Positions 46,052 through 55,862 are shown, counted from the first letter of the stretch. The stretch: DNA of 64,000 nt from Anaeromonas frigoriresistens (GCF_016820655.1 NZ_WSFT01000005.1:1-64000); one strand, 5' to 3'. Notes: generated by a model not told the origin, from the sequence alone. Program-made: numbers and translations.

Positions 46052-47056
46052 TTGAATATACGAGAACAAAGTGAAAAGTTAGAAAGAGAGACATTATCTT
46101 CAAAAGCTATGTTAAGTTCAGAGTCAAAAGGTAGAGAACGAGAAGATAAAAAATGTGATATAAGAACAGAGTTTCAACGGGATAGGGATAGAATTACCCA
46201 CTCAAAAGCTTTTAGACGATTGAAACATAAGACTCAAGTTTTCCTGTCTCCAGAGGGAGACCATTATAGGACAAGACTAACTCATACACTAGAAGTATCT
46301 CAAATATCAAGGACTATTGCCAGGGCCCTACTCCTAAATGAAGACTTGACAGAAGCTATAGCATTAGGCCATGATTTGGGACATACCCCATTTGGACATA
46401 CTGGAGAGAGAGTTTTAAAGAAATTAAATAAAAAAGGGTTCCATCATAATGAACAAAGTCTTAGAATAGTAACTTTCTTAGAAAATAGAAAAGGAAATGA
46501 AAAAGGTCTAAACCTTACCTATGAAGTTCGAGATGGAATACTTAATCATACAGGAGAGAATACTCCAATTACAATAGAAGGTCAAATAGTAAAGATCTGT
46601 GATAGGATTGCATATATAAACCACGATATTGATGATGCTATCAGAGGTAAGATACTAAAGGAAGAGGACTTACCTAAAGACTGCATAAAGGTATTAGGAA
46701 GTACCCATGGACAGCGAATAAATAACATGATTATAGATATAATAGAAAATAGTAAAAATAATCAAAATATAATAATGAGTGAAGAAATGGACCATTATAC
46801 AAAGAAACTCAGGAAATTTATGTTTGAAAAAGTGTATTTTAATAAAAAAGCAAAAAAAGAAGAAGGAAAAGCAGAGTATATAATAGAACAACTATATAAT
46901 TACTATATTGAAAATTATAATAAAATATCTATAGAGTTTAGAAAAAATCCAGGAGATAAATATGATATTATTTCAGACTATATTGCTGGTATGACTGATA
47001 GATATGCCATAAAGAAGTTCAATAATATATTCGTTCCATCTCCTTGGCAAAAATAA
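46052..47056 (+). CDS. dgt: dGTPase-like HD-domain triphosphohydrolase
   Basis: Deoxynucleotide triphosphohydrolase of 334 residues. The HD metal site appears as RLTHTLEVSQISRTIA (His), ALGHDLGHTPFGHTGE (His-Asp) and a later Asp in YINHDIDDAIRG. FRRLKHKTQVF is the conserved N-terminal block. The TTG at 46052 (MNIREQSEKLERETLSS) is preferred because AGAAGGGAT is properly spaced; the ATG at 46034 has no ribosome site. It is often found directly upstream of dnaG in Clostridia. Confidence 0.92.
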   Translation: MNIREQSEKLERETLSSKAMLSSESKGREREDKKCDIRTEFQRDRDRITHSKAFRRLKHKTQVFLSPEGDHYRTRLTHTLEVSQISRTIARALLLNEDLTEAIALGHDLGHTPFGHTGERVLKKLNKKGFHHNEQSLRIVTFLENRKGNEKGLNLTYEVRDGILNHTGENTPITIEGQIVKICDRIAYINHDIDDAIRGKILKEEDLPKDCIKVLGSTHGQRINNMIIDIIENSKNNQNIIMSEEMDHYTKKLRKFMFEKVYFNKKAKKEEGKAEYIIEQLYNYYIENYNKISIEFRKNPGDKYDIISDYIAGMTDRYAIKKFNNIFVPSPWQK

Positions 47057-47193
47057 ATTTACAGACTAATTAAGAAATCTTAATAGAGAATTTGAAAAAA
47101 ATGAAGGATATTGGACTTTTATGTCGAAATTTATCCATTCAGCACTTTTATTTAATCTATATTATAAAAGTAAAATTAAGCAAGGATGATTCA

Positions 47194-47655
47194 ATGAAAA
47201 TCTTAGTAGATTCTGACGCTTGTCCAGTCAAAGATATAATCAATAATATATCACAAAAATATAATATTGAAGTATTATTCATCTCGAGTATTTCCCACTA
47301 CACCACTAATTCTAATATTGACCGTTCAAAATTTCTGTATGTAGATAATTCTTCTCAATCTGCAGACTTAGGAATAATGAATAGAGCAGAGAAAAAGGAC
47401 ATAATAATTACTGATGACTATGGATTAGCATCATTGGTTTTATCTAAAGGTTGTTTTTGTATATCTTCAAAGGGATATATATATAATAAGGATAATATTA
47501 ATAGTCTTCTTACTCAAAGGTATTTAAGTATGCAACAAAGAAAACTTAATAATAGAGTTAAAGGTGGAAGTAAGAAAAGGGAAGTATCAGATGATGAAAA
47601 ATTTAAGAACAATTTAATGAAGTTATTAAAAGATAATGAATTTATTAAAAATTAA
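47194..47655 (+). CDS. yqxD: YaiI/YqxD family protein (DUF188)
   Basis: Protein of 153 residues with the family start MKILVDSDACPVKDIINNIS and the later TDDYGLASLVLSKG and NNRVKGGSKKR. The fold is PIN-like and a nuclease-type activity is suspected but unproven. The start at 47194 is set by AAGGATG and the family N-terminus; 34 upstream in-frame codons have no support. In B. subtilis yqxD also precedes dnaG. Confidence 0.93.
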   Translation: MKILVDSDACPVKDIINNISQKYNIEVLFISSISHYTTNSNIDRSKFLYVDNSSQSADLGIMNRAEKKDIIITDDYGLASLVLSKGCFCISSKGYIYNKDNINSLLTQRYLSMQQRKLNNRVKGGSKKREVSDDEKFKNNLMKLLKDNEFIKN

Positions 47656-47716
47656 TAAATCTATATGAAGGAATTAGTCAATTTCTGACGAATAGATTAA
47701 TATGAAGGTGGTATAA

Positions 47717-49543
47717 ATGCCTTATACCTATAATGATGAGGTTATTAATGATATAAGAGAAGCTAATAATATAGTTGATATCATATCAAACTATATTGAA
47801 TTAAAACAAATAGGATCAAACTATAAAGGTCTATGTCCTTTTCATAACGAAAAGACTCCTTCTTTTATAGTATCACCCAACAAACAAATCTTTCATTGTT
47901 TTGGATGTGGTGAAGGAGGAGATTCAATAACTTTTTTAATGAAGCATAGAAATTTGACTTTTATCGAAGCATTAAAGGAGTTAGCAGATAGAGCTAACAT
48001 TATATTGCCTGAGACAGATAATGATGTAGATAAAAAGAAATATGATGAAAGAGAAAAGTTATTTAATTTAAATAGAGAGGCAGCTCTTTATTTTTATAAT
48101 AATTTAAAGTCCAGTCAAAAAGCTTTAAAATATCTTAAGTCTAGAAATATTGATTATAAAATAATTAATAAATTTGGTCTAGGATATGCAAAGGATAGCT
48201 GGGATGATTTATTAAAATATCTCAAGGGTAAAGGATATTCTGAAGAATTATTATATAAGGTAGGATTAATAGTTCAAAGAAAAGATAAATCAGGATATTA
48301 TAATCGATTTAGAGATAGAATAATATTCCCAATAATTAATACCAGGGGAAAAGTAATAGGCTTTGGAGGAAGAGTTTTAGATAATACTCAACCTAAATAT
48401 TTAAATTCGCCTGATACTCCTGTTTTTAATAAAGGCTACAATCTATATGGAATCAATGTTTTAAAAAATAATAAGTCTTATGATAGAGCTATACTAGTAG
48501 AGGGCTATATGGATGTTATATCTCTTAATAAATATGGGATAGATTATGCAACAGCCTCTTTAGGAACAGCCTTTACTGAGAGTCAAGCAAAATTACTAAA
48601 AAAATTTGCTAAAGAATTTTATATTTGTTATGACTCAGATGAGGCAGGTATGAGAGCTACTGAAAAGGCATTAGAAATACTATATCAGCAGGATATAAAA
48701 GCTAGGGTTATCATATTACCTAAGGGTAAGGATCCTGATGATTATATTAAAGAAAGAGGCAAAAAAGCCTTTGAAGAAGCTATAGATAAATCTCTGAATT
48801 TAGTAGATTATAAAATCTATATATATAAGAAAAAAATTGACACAAGTACAACTGAGGGTAAAATAAAATTTACAAAAGCTATTGCTCAGTTTCTAAAAAA
48901 GATAAAAAATTCTATTGAACTTGATGTATATCTTAATGAAATCTCAAACAGTACTGGGATATCAGTAGATGCTATAAAAAGTGAAGTGTTTGGAAGAAAG
49001 TCTAATAATGTAAATAAGAGTTATAAGGACAAGTATACTAAGTATGATTATAGGAATAATATTAAAGACCGTATTATACCTGTTAAATATTCATTGGAAT
49101 CTGGACATTTAATATCAGAAAAAAGTCTTATAAATTTATTATTAAAAGATAAAAATGTATATAATAAGCTGAAAGAGCAATTCAGCTATCTGGATTTTTA
49201 TAATGAAGATAATAGAAAGATTGCAGAAGTGATATATAGAAAGTATGAAGAATCTGAAGTGTTAGATATGGAAGAAATTTTTAGTGAATTAGATGAAAAC
49301 ATCTCTGGTAAACTAAAAAATATTATAAACCTTAACTTAATTGTCGACAATAAAGAAAAGGCAGTTGAAGACTATATTGAGAAGATAAACTATTATAAGT
49401 TAAGGATAAAAAGAGATAAATTAAAACAAGATATAAGGCAACTTAGCGATAAAAAGGATAAGTCCAAAGGAGAGGTTGAAAAATTAAAAGCTTTATTTAT
49501 AGAATTTACTCATTTAGACAAAGAATTAAAAATAAATCACTAA
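47717..49543 (+). CDS. dnaG: DNA primase
   Basis: Replicative primase of 608 residues. The CHC2 zinc ligands are Cys40, His43, Cys61 and Cys64. The TOPRIM catalytic core has LVEGYMDVISL and YICYDSDEAGMRATEKAL, with the GFGGRVLD block before it. A C-terminal helicase-interaction domain follows from about residue 460. It is the first gene of the macromolecular synthesis pair dnaG-rpoD, with AAGGTGG upstream. Confidence 0.97.
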   Translation: MPYTYNDEVINDIREANNIVDIISNYIELKQIGSNYKGLCPFHNEKTPSFIVSPNKQIFHCFGCGEGGDSITFLMKHRNLTFIEALKELADRANIILPETDNDVDKKKYDEREKLFNLNREAALYFYNNLKSSQKALKYLKSRNIDYKIINKFGLGYAKDSWDDLLKYLKGKGYSEELLYKVGLIVQRKDKSGYYNRFRDRIIFPIINTRGKVIGFGGRVLDNTQPKYLNSPDTPVFNKGYNLYGINVLKNNKSYDRAILVEGYMDVISLNKYGIDYATASLGTAFTESQAKLLKKFAKEFYICYDSDEAGMRATEKALEILYQQDIKARVIILPKGKDPDDYIKERGKKAFEEAIDKSLNLVDYKIYIYKKKIDTSTTEGKIKFTKAIAQFLKKIKNSIELDVYLNEISNSTGISVDAIKSEVFGRKSNNVNKSYKDKYTKYDYRNNIKDRIIPVKYSLESGHLISEKSLINLLLKDKNVYNKLKEQFSYLDFYNEDNRKIAEVIYRKYEESEVLDMEEIFSELDENISGKLKNIINLNLIVDNKEKAVEDYIEKINYYKLRIKRDKLKQDIRQLSDKKDKSKGEVEKLKALFIEFTHLDKELKINH

Positions 49544-49567
49544 TTGTTGCTGAGAGGAGGGAAAGCA

Positions 49568-50686
49568 ATGAGTGAGAAAAAGAAGACAAAAAATAAGCAA
49601 AAGCAGATTGATATAGTAAATGATATTCTTACCAAAGGAAAGAAAAAGGGTATATTGACATATAAGGAAATAATGGACTCATTAGAAGATGTAGATATCT
49701 CATCGGATCAAATTGATGATATATATCAAGTTCTTGAAGATCAAGGGGTAGAGATAGTCGGTGATAAAGAAGAAGACTTACTTATTGAAAAAGACGACGA
49801 TGATGATGATGTAGAAGAAGAAACTATCGCTCCTGTGATATCTGTCCCTAAAGGTATTAATGTTGATGATCCTGTAAGAATGTATTTAAAAGAAATAGGT
49901 AAAGTACCACTACTAACAGGTGAAGAAGAGATAAGCCTAGCTAAGAGAATGGAAGATGGCGACGAAGAAGCAAAGAGAAGGTTAGCCGAAGCAAATCTTA
50001 GATTAGTAGTTAGTATTGCAAAAAGATATGTAGGTAGAGGTATGTTATTCTTAGACCTTATTCAAGAAGGTAATATGGGACTAATAAAAGCCGTAGAGAA
50101 ATTTGACTATACAAAAGGGTATAAGTTCAGTACTTATGCTACATGGTGGATAAGACAGGCAATTACAAGAGCTATTGCTGACCAAGCAAGAACTATAAGG
50201 ATACCTGTTCATATGGTAGAGACTATCAATAAGCTTATAAGAGTATCTAGACAATTATTACAAGACTTAGGTAGAGAACCAAGTCCAGAAGAGATTGCTA
50301 AAGAAATGAGCTTAGATGAAGAAAAAGTTAGAGAAATAATTAAAATAGCACAAGAACCAGTATCGCTAGAAACACCAATAGGTGAAGAAGAGGATAGCCA
50401 TCTTGGAGACTTTATTCCTGATGATGATGCTCAAGCTCCTTCAGAAGCAGCAACCTTTACAATGCTTAAAGAACAATTAGTTGAGGTACTAGATACCTTA
50501 ACAGAAAGAGAACAAAAAGTATTACGTTTGAGATTTGGTTTAGATGATGGTAGAGCCAGAACTCTAGAAGAAGTAGGAAAAGAATTTGATGTAACTAGAG
50601 AAAGAATAAGACAAATAGAAGCAAAGGCTTTAAGGAAATTAAGACATCCTAGTCGTAGCAAAAAATTAAAAGACTTTTTAGAATAA
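49568..50686 (+). CDS. rpoD: Primary sigma factor (SigA/RpoD)
   Basis: Housekeeping sigma factor of 372 residues. Region 1.1 (about 1-80) ends in an acidic Asp/Glu run. Region 1.2 begins [16 protein letters not shown], region 2 contains [22 protein letters not shown], and region 4 ends [22 protein letters not shown]. The ATG at 49568 is preceded by GAGAGGAGGG. It lies 24 bases after dnaG. Confidence 0.98.
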   Translation: MSEKKKTKNKQKQIDIVNDILTKGKKKGILTYKEIMDSLEDVDISSDQIDDIYQVLEDQGVEIVGDKEEDLLIEKDDDDDDVEEETIAPVISVPKGINVDDPVRMYLKEIGKVPLLTGEEEISLAKRMEDGDEEAKRRLAEANLRLVVSIAKRYVGRGMLFLDLIQEGNMGLIKAVEKFDYTKGYKFSTYATWWIRQAITRAIADQARTIRIPVHMVETINKLIRVSRQLLQDLGREPSPEEIAKEMSLDEEKVREIIKIAQEPVSLETPIGEEEDSHLGDFIPDDDAQAPSEAATFTMLKEQLVEVLDTLTEREQKVLRLRFGLDDGRARTLEEVGKEFDVTRERIRQIEAKALRKLRHPSRSKKLKDFLE

Positions 50687-50710
50687 AAATGCTTCCTATG
50701 AAGCATTTTT
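50685..50710 (+). terminator. Terminator after rpoD
   Basis: The 11-bp stem AAAAATGCTTC / GAAGCATTTTT with a 4-nt loop overlaps the rpoD stop and ends in T residues. Confidence 0.88.
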
Positions 50711-50719
50711 ACATTATAT

Positions 50720-50745
50720 AAAGATTCGCCAATTGGCGAATCTTT
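50720..50745. repeat. 26-bp perfect palindrome behind the rpoD terminator
   Basis: AAAGATTCGCC, AATT and GGCGAATCTTT form a perfect palindrome 10 bases after the terminator and 21 bases before the HAD gene. It may be a second terminator hairpin or an operator for the downstream genes. Confidence 0.75.
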
Positions 50746-50766
50746 AAAAATGATATGGAGGTTAAT

Positions 50767-51483
50767 ATGAAGAAATATAAAGCTATATTATTTGATCTAG
50801 ATGGTACATTATTGCCAATGGATATGGATGAATTTATGAATGGGTATTTTAAAGAATTAACAGGAGAAATAAACTATGATGTAAGTCCAGAAATATTTAA
50901 AAGATATATTTGGCAGTCAACAATGGATATGATAACTAGTATAGAAAAAGAAAAGACTAATCAAGATGTATTTTTTGAATCCTTTAGTAAACTAATAAAT
51001 GATGATATTGTGAATTATAAGAATCAATTTAATAGTTTTTATAAAGAACACTTTCCAAACTTAAAACAATATACAAAACCAGATCCTATAGTGAAGGATA
51101 TTATAGAATTTTTAAAGGAAAAGAACGTTAAGATGGTAGTAGCAACAAACCCTGTATTCCCAAGAGAAGCAATAGAACATAGAATAGATTGGGCGGGACT
51201 AAATACTGAGAATTTTGATTTAATAACAAGTTATGAAAATATGCATTTTACTAAACCTAATAGTGAGTATTATAAAGAGATATTAGACAAAATAGGAATA
51301 GACAAAGAAAATGCTATAATGGTAGGCAATGATATGGATGAAGACATAGTAGCAAGTAAGATAGGTCTTCAAACCTTTTATATCGATACATACGGAATCG
51401 ATAAAGGGGTAGCAGACTTTAAACCAGACCATGTAGGATCATTGAGAGATTTTTTTGATTATATTAAAGAAATATACAAATAG
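50767..51483 (+). CDS. HAD-superfamily hydrolase
   Basis: Phosphatase-like protein of 238 residues. Motif I is LFDLDGTLLPMD, motif II is VVATNPVF, and motif III/IV is KPNSEYY followed by MVGNDMDEDIVASKIG. An alpha-helical cap (about 18-105) places it in subfamily I. The substrate is unknown. The ATG at 50767 follows ATGGAGGT. It starts a compact run with trmK and the Nif3-like gene. Confidence 0.9.
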   Translation: MKKYKAILFDLDGTLLPMDMDEFMNGYFKELTGEINYDVSPEIFKRYIWQSTMDMITSIEKEKTNQDVFFESFSKLINDDIVNYKNQFNSFYKEHFPNLKQYTKPDPIVKDIIEFLKEKNVKMVVATNPVFPREAIEHRIDWAGLNTENFDLITSYENMHFTKPNSEYYKEILDKIGIDKENAIMVGNDMDEDIVASKIGLQTFYIDTYGIDKGVADFKPDHVGSLRDFFDYIKEIYK

Positions 51484-51492
51484 GAGGAAATC

Positions 51493-52185
51493 ATGAAACT
51501 AACTCCAAGACTATTAGAAATAGCAAATAAAGTAGAAAAAGATTCAGTAGTTGCAGATATAGGTACAGATCATGGATATATTCCCGTATATCTAATAGAA
51601 GAAGGAATATCTAGAAAAGTAATAGCCTGTGATATTAATGAAGGCCCCTTAGAAAGTGCAATAAACTATGTGACAAAGAAAAAATATCAAGACTATATAG
51701 ATACAAGATTAGGAGATGGATTAAAGCCAGTTAAACCTAATGAAGTAGATACAGTAATCATAGCAGGTATGGGCGGTATCCTTATAGCGGATATACTAGA
51801 TGCAGATAAAAAAATAGCAGATACTATAGAAAATTTTATACTACAACCTATGGTAGCAAGTAGTGAATTACGAAAATATTTATATAATAATGGATATAAA
51901 ATAGTAAGTGAAAAATTATCTAGAGAAGATAATAGATTCTATGAAATAATAGTAGCAACCCATGGCAGAGAAAATATAGAAGATGAAATATATTATGAAG
52001 TGGGAGCTAAACTAATAGAGAATAAAGATCCTTTATTAAAAGACTATTTACTTAAAAAGATAGATAAAACACAAAAGATAATGAAAAACATTGAAGAACA
52101 CGGAGAGACAGAAGATAATGATAAATACAATAAACTTAAAGAAAGACTTTCAAAACTAGAGGAGGTATATCATGATAACTTCTAA
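51493..52185 (+). CDS. trmK: tRNA (adenine-22-N1)-methyltransferase TrmK
   Basis: Rossmann methyltransferase of 230 residues that makes m1A22 in tRNA. The N-terminus KLTPRLLEIANKV is typical, the SAM loop is VADIGTDHGYIPVYL, and the catalytic-side motif is IAGMGGILI. A C-terminal coiled coil follows. The end overlaps the Nif3-like gene by 14 bases. In B. subtilis the same pair is yqfN-yqfO. Confidence 0.95.
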   Translation: MKLTPRLLEIANKVEKDSVVADIGTDHGYIPVYLIEEGISRKVIACDINEGPLESAINYVTKKKYQDYIDTRLGDGLKPVKPNEVDTVIIAGMGGILIADILDADKKIADTIENFILQPMVASSELRKYLYNNGYKIVSEKLSREDNRFYEIIVATHGRENIEDEIYYEVGAKLIENKDPLLKDYLLKKIDKTQKIMKNIEEHGETEDNDKYNKLKERLSKLEEVYHDNF

Positions 52186-53278
52186 AGATGTGATTAGGAA
52201 GTTAGAAGAAATAGCCCCAAAAAAATTAGCCGAGAAATGGGATAATGTAGGATTACAGATTGGAAGTAGAGAAAAAAGAGTAAACAAAATACTATTAGCA
52301 TTAGACGTAACATTAGATGTGGTACAAGAAGCCATAGATAATGAAGTAGATATGATAGTATCTCATCATCCAATATTTTTCTCCCCTATAAAATCAGTAG
52401 ATTATGATAGTTATAGAGGACAGTTGATAAAAAATATAATAAAAAATGATATAATAGTATATACAGCTCATACCAATCTCGATTCTTCAAACCGAGGAGT
52501 AAGTGATGCATTAATAGAAGAATTAGATATAAAACCTACTGGCATATTATCAAAGGTGTATAAGGAGAAATTATACAAGCTAGTAGTATTTGTACCAGAA
52601 ACCCATGAAGAAGCTCTGAGGGGAGTTTTAGGAGGTGTAGGAGCAGGATCTATAGGTAACTATAGTAATTGTTCATTTACATCAAAAGGAACTGGAAGAT
52701 TTAAACCAGAAGATGGAGCAGATCCGTATATAGGAAGTATAGATGAAATAGAAAAGGTACAAGAAGTAAAGATAGAAGTGATAGTATCAGAGGATAAACT
52801 AAATAAGGTAGTAGAAGAAATGATATCAGCTCATCCTTATGAAGAAGTAGCCTATGATATAATCAGACTAGAAAATACATTTAGTGAATATGGTACTGGA
52901 AGAGTAGGATATGTTGAAAAGACTACCCTAGGAGAACTAGCTAAATATATAAAAAGGAAACTGAATACACCTGATATTAGAGTGTATGGAGAGTTAGATG
53001 AATCAGTAGAAAGAGTAGCAGTATCAGGAGGAGAAGGTAGCGACTTTATCAAAGATGCTAAAAGAGCAAATGTTGATGTATATATCACTGGAGATATAAA
53101 ACATCATATGGCTCAAATAGCAACAGAACTAGGAGTGAATATCATAGATGCAGGACACTTCTATACAGAAAAGATTGTTATGAAAAAATTAGCAAAATAT
53201 TTTGAAGGAGAATTCTCTAAGGATATTGAAGTATTAATATCAGAGAAAGATAATATAGCAAAATATTATTCTTTATAA
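52172..53278 (+). CDS. Nif3-like dinuclear metal protein (YqfO)
   Basis: Protein of 368 residues in the Nif3/YqfO family, a hexameric ring with a dinuclear metal site. Metal ligands sit in IVSHHPIFF, TAHTNLDSSNRGVSDAL and ITGDIKHHMA...DAGHFYTE. The inserted PII-like domain (about 125-230) is present, as in the long Firmicute form. Activity is not firmly known. It is coupled to trmK by overlap. Confidence 0.93.
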   Translation: MITSKDVIRKLEEIAPKKLAEKWDNVGLQIGSREKRVNKILLALDVTLDVVQEAIDNEVDMIVSHHPIFFSPIKSVDYDSYRGQLIKNIIKNDIIVYTAHTNLDSSNRGVSDALIEELDIKPTGILSKVYKEKLYKLVVFVPETHEEALRGVLGGVGAGSIGNYSNCSFTSKGTGRFKPEDGADPYIGSIDEIEKVQEVKIEVIVSEDKLNKVVEEMISAHPYEEVAYDIIRLENTFSEYGTGRVGYVEKTTLGELAKYIKRKLNTPDIRVYGELDESVERVAVSGGEGSDFIKDAKRANVDVYITGDIKHHMAQIATELGVNIIDAGHFYTEKIVMKKLAKYFEGEFSKDIEVLISEKDNIAKYYSL

Positions 53279-53295
53279 ATATAAGGGGAGTAAGG

Positions 53296-53326
53296 AGGCT
53301 ATTGAAAATATATATTTCAATAGCCT
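53296..53326 (+). repeat. 12-bp hairpin between the Nif3-like and zinc-ribbon genes
   Basis: Arms AGGCTATTGAAA and TTTCAATAGCCT enclose a 7-nt AT loop. No T run follows, so it is more likely a processing or partial termination signal than an efficient terminator. Confidence 0.6.
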
Positions 53327-53345
53327 GCTACTAAGGAGGGATTAT

Positions 53346-54074
53346 ATGAATCAGCTTGAATCTATTTGGAAAATCGAACAGACTCATAAATCTATAAAAG
53401 AATTAGAGTCAGAAAAAGAAAGTATAGAAAAAAGTGAAAATCTTGATGATGTTTTATTAAGAATCAGAGAAAGAGAATATGATATTACCCATATAAAAAC
53501 CCAATTAGAAGTTGATGATATAAAGATACAAAGATTGAATCAGAAATTAAAGCAGATAAGTTTTAAACTTAAAGAAATTAATAAAAAATTATATAGCGGT
53601 AAAATAACAAATGTCCAAAAACTAACATCTCTTCAAGACGAAGAAAAAGAGTTAAAAGAGGACATTGAAAAAACAGAAGATCAAATACTAGAATTACTAG
53701 ATATTATAGAACACAATACAGAAAAGCTTTATGCTTTAGAAAAGGAACAGGAAAAGTTAAATAAAAACTTTCAAGAGTCACAAGAACAAAATAAAGAAAA
53801 ACTAATTAAAATTGAGAATAAGTTAATTGATTTAAATCAAGAGATTAAAAAGCTAAAAACTGATTTAGATGATGAGATCTTAAATAAATATGAACATTTA
53901 AGTAAAAAGAAAACAAAAGCAATAGCTAGAATAGATGGAGACAAATGTACAGGATGCCATATGTCAATCCCCTTATCAGTGATTTCTAAAATCAAAAAGG
54001 GAAACAAGTTAGTAAACTGCGATAATTGTGGAAGAATCCTTTATTATGAAGCTGATGAAGAAGAAAGGCAATAA
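53346..54074 (+). CDS. Coiled-coil protein with C4 zinc ribbon
   Basis: Protein of 242 residues. An almost continuous coiled coil (about 5-195) rich in K, E and Q is followed by a zinc ribbon with two CxxC pairs, DKCTGCHMSIP and NCDNCGRILY. The family is widespread in bacteria as an uncharacterised nucleic-acid-associated protein and commonly follows yqfO. The start has AAGGAGGG. Confidence 0.88.
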   Translation: MNQLESIWKIEQTHKSIKELESEKESIEKSENLDDVLLRIREREYDITHIKTQLEVDDIKIQRLNQKLKQISFKLKEINKKLYSGKITNVQKLTSLQDEEKELKEDIEKTEDQILELLDIIEHNTEKLYALEKEQEKLNKNFQESQEQNKEKLIKIENKLIDLNQEIKKLKTDLDDEILNKYEHLSKKKTKAIARIDGDKCTGCHMSIPLSVISKIKKGNKLVNCDNCGRILYYEADEEERQ

Positions 54075-54111
54075 CATATAAGGCATTGTGTCTAATGGTA
54101 AAAATAACCAC

Positions 54112-54140
54112 TTGTATACTGATATTAGCTGTGTTATAGT
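54112..54140 (+). promoter_or_regulatory. Promoter of rnpB
   Basis: TTGTAT, a 17-base spacer and TATAGT. It lies about 35 bases before the mature 5' end of the RNase P RNA, allowing a short processed leader. Confidence 0.7.
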
Positions 54141-54175
54141 ATTACTTGTCGTTGAAAACGAAACTTAAAAATTAA

Positions 54176-54520
54176 ATATGAGTAAGTCAGATGATCGCAT
54201 GCTTTTGCATGAGGAAAGTCCGAGCTCCGTAGGGCAAGGGTGCTGGGTAATGCCCAGTGGGGGTGACCCCAAGGATAGTGCAACAGAAATAGACCGCCTG
54301 CTTATAGCAGGTAAGGATGGAAAGGTGAGGTAAGAGCTCACCAGCAGCTAGGCGACTAGTTGGCTCTGTAAACCCCACCCGGAGCAAGACCAAGTAGGGA
54401 CCATATGACAAGCGGCTGCCCGTCGCTGTCCCGTAGGTAGGTTGCTGGAGTCTACTGGTAACAGTAGACCTAGAAAGATGATCGTCCAATACAGAACTCG
54501 GCTTATAGACTTACTTGTAT
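54176..54520 (+). ncRNA. rnpB: RNase P RNA
   Basis: Catalytic RNA that matures tRNA 5' ends. The conserved GAGGAAAGTCCGAGC (P4 5' side) lies near 54211, AGTGCAACAGAAATAGACCGCC near 54278, and ACAGAACTCGGCTTATAG near 54491. The ends are set by helix P1: ATATGAGTAAGTC (54176-54188) pairs with GACTTACTTGTAT (54508-54520), with two G-U pairs. Protein-like reading frames on the opposite strand are not real. It ends the conserved housekeeping region. Confidence 0.97.
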
Positions 54521-54528
54521 ACACTATG

Positions 54529-54562
54529 AAGACCACTACCGCATGAGGTAGTGGTCTTGTTG
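54529..54562 (+). terminator. Terminator of rnpB
   Basis: The 12-bp stem AAGACCACTACC / GGTAGTGGTCTT with a 6-nt loop is followed by TGTTGTG. The stem is strong; the T tract is moderate. Confidence 0.82.
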
Positions 54563-54711
54563 TGTATTCTATTGACAAACTGAATCTGGTATATATCCTT
54601 TGCTTTCTGCATCTTCTGCAACTGGTGGTACAAGAGTAAGTGATCCTAAGGATAGCATAAGTGTCACAATAAGTAAAAATCAATTGAATGAGAAAAAATA
54701 TATATAATAAA

Positions 54712-54756
54712 AAATCCTAAGTTATACAATACATTAAATTGCATAACTTAGGATTT
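54712..54756 (-). terminator. Terminator of the leftward YceG-TelA operon
   Basis: A 14-bp stem AAATCCTAAGTTAT / ATAACTTAGGATTT has a 17-nt loop. Read on the minus strand it ends in TTTTTTATTA. Confidence 0.85.
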
Positions 54757-54764
54757 AATTTTGA

Positions 54765-55862
54765 TTACTTTCCACCTAATTTATTTTGATACTCAGCTTG
54801 TAATTCTTTCATTCTCTTAGTTCCAGAAAGTCTCTTTTGTTTAGCATCTTCTTGAACTCTCTTAGTTTCATCAATTCCCTGCATGATAGTTTGCCATGTC
54901 TTTTCAAGAGTTTCAATTTTAATAGAGCTTCCAGAGGCTAATTCTGCAGTAAGCTTAGATTGAGTAGCAATATTTTGAGCATTTTTTAATAATAACTCAT
55001 TAGTCTTATCATCTAAAGCTTTCATAGCATTAGCTTGAATAGCCTGTCTTTTCAATGTAATTGCTTGAATCATTGCATTTTTAAATATTGGTATAGTAAT
55101 TATAAATGCAGAGTTTATCTTTCTTACTAAGTTATAGTTACCTTGTTGAATTAATTTGATTTGAGGCATTGTTTGTAATGCTACAGTTTTAGCTAATTCT
55201 AAATCATATAATCTTTGTTCCATCATTTCTAATGATCTAAGGCCATTATTTAATTGCATTTGATTATATTGATTAGGTTCTTCAGTAGCTTTTACTTCTA
55301 ATTGAGGTATTATTTCAGTCTTAATTCTATCAACGATTAGATGACCAGCTTGTATATACTTTTCAATTGCTTCATAATATTCCATGTTTTTATCAAACAT
55401 CTGTTGCAACATATTATTCGAATTATTAATTTCAACCTCATAATTATTTAATTCTACATATACTTTATCGATTTCACCACCCATGGTATGATATTTTTTA
55501 AACAAATCTTCCATGGATTTTTTAGCTTTATTAAATAATCTACCTAATAACCCTTGCTTTTCTTCTTTAAAATCCTTAATTTCAAACTTATCCATGATTT
55601 TATTTAATTGTAATAGAAGAGAACCGGAGTTTTCTACCTTTGTTGTTTCTAAAGTATGAAGTATTCTATCTGCAAACTTTGATATCTCTTGAGATGTATC
55701 TTGGCCAAATTTGAGAATAGCTTGACTATCTTTAACATCTAGTTGTTTAGATAAGGCTATTACTTCTGGGGAACTTTGTATCTTTTGAGCTATAGCATTA
55801 GTTTCTTTGTCTAAATTTACTGCATTAGGTTCACTCATTTGACTTGTTAATTGATTTTCCAT
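54765..55862 (-). CDS. TelA/KlaA-family toxic-anion resistance protein
   Basis: Soluble helical protein of 365 residues, close to the B. subtilis YceH length. It contains the family's long helical bundle with NKIMDKFEIKDFK, LEMMEQRLYDLELAKTVALQTMPQIKLIQQGN and the ending KRMKELQAEYQNKLGGK. TelA proteins occur with TerD, TerC and YceG in tellurite/stress loci; their biochemical role is not known. It follows the YceG-like gene by 28 bases on the minus strand, with GAGGAGG before the ATG. Confidence 0.93.
   Translation of the reverse strand: MENQLTSQMSEPNAVNLDKETNAIAQKIQSSPEVIALSKQLDVKDSQAILKFGQDTSQEISKFADRILHTLETTKVENSGSLLLQLNKIMDKFEIKDFKEEKQGLLGRLFNKAKKSMEDLFKKYHTMGGEIDKVYVELNNYEVEINNSNNMLQQMFDKNMEYYEAIEKYIQAGHLIVDRIKTEIIPQLEVKATEEPNQYNQMQLNNGLRSLEMMEQRLYDLELAKTVALQTMPQIKLIQQGNYNLVRKINSAFIITIPIFKNAMIQAITLKRQAIQANAMKALDDKTNELLLKNAQNIATQSKLTAELASGSSIKIETLEKTWQTIMQGIDETKRVQEDAKQKRLSGTKRMKELQAEYQNKLGGK

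Noticed and set aside
47092-47193. 34-codon N-terminal extension of yqxD
   Set aside because: The family begins MKILVDSDACP and the AAGGATG site serves the ATG at 47194.
49544-49567. Eight-codon extension of rpoD from a TTG
   Set aside because: The extension encodes the ribosome site itself (GAGAGGAGGG) and the ATG at 49568 is correctly spaced from it.
54187-54683. Two overlapping minus-strand frames of 100 and 111 codons
   Set aside because: They lie across the RNase P RNA and its terminator; the plus-strand RNA has all conserved blocks and a closed P1 helix.
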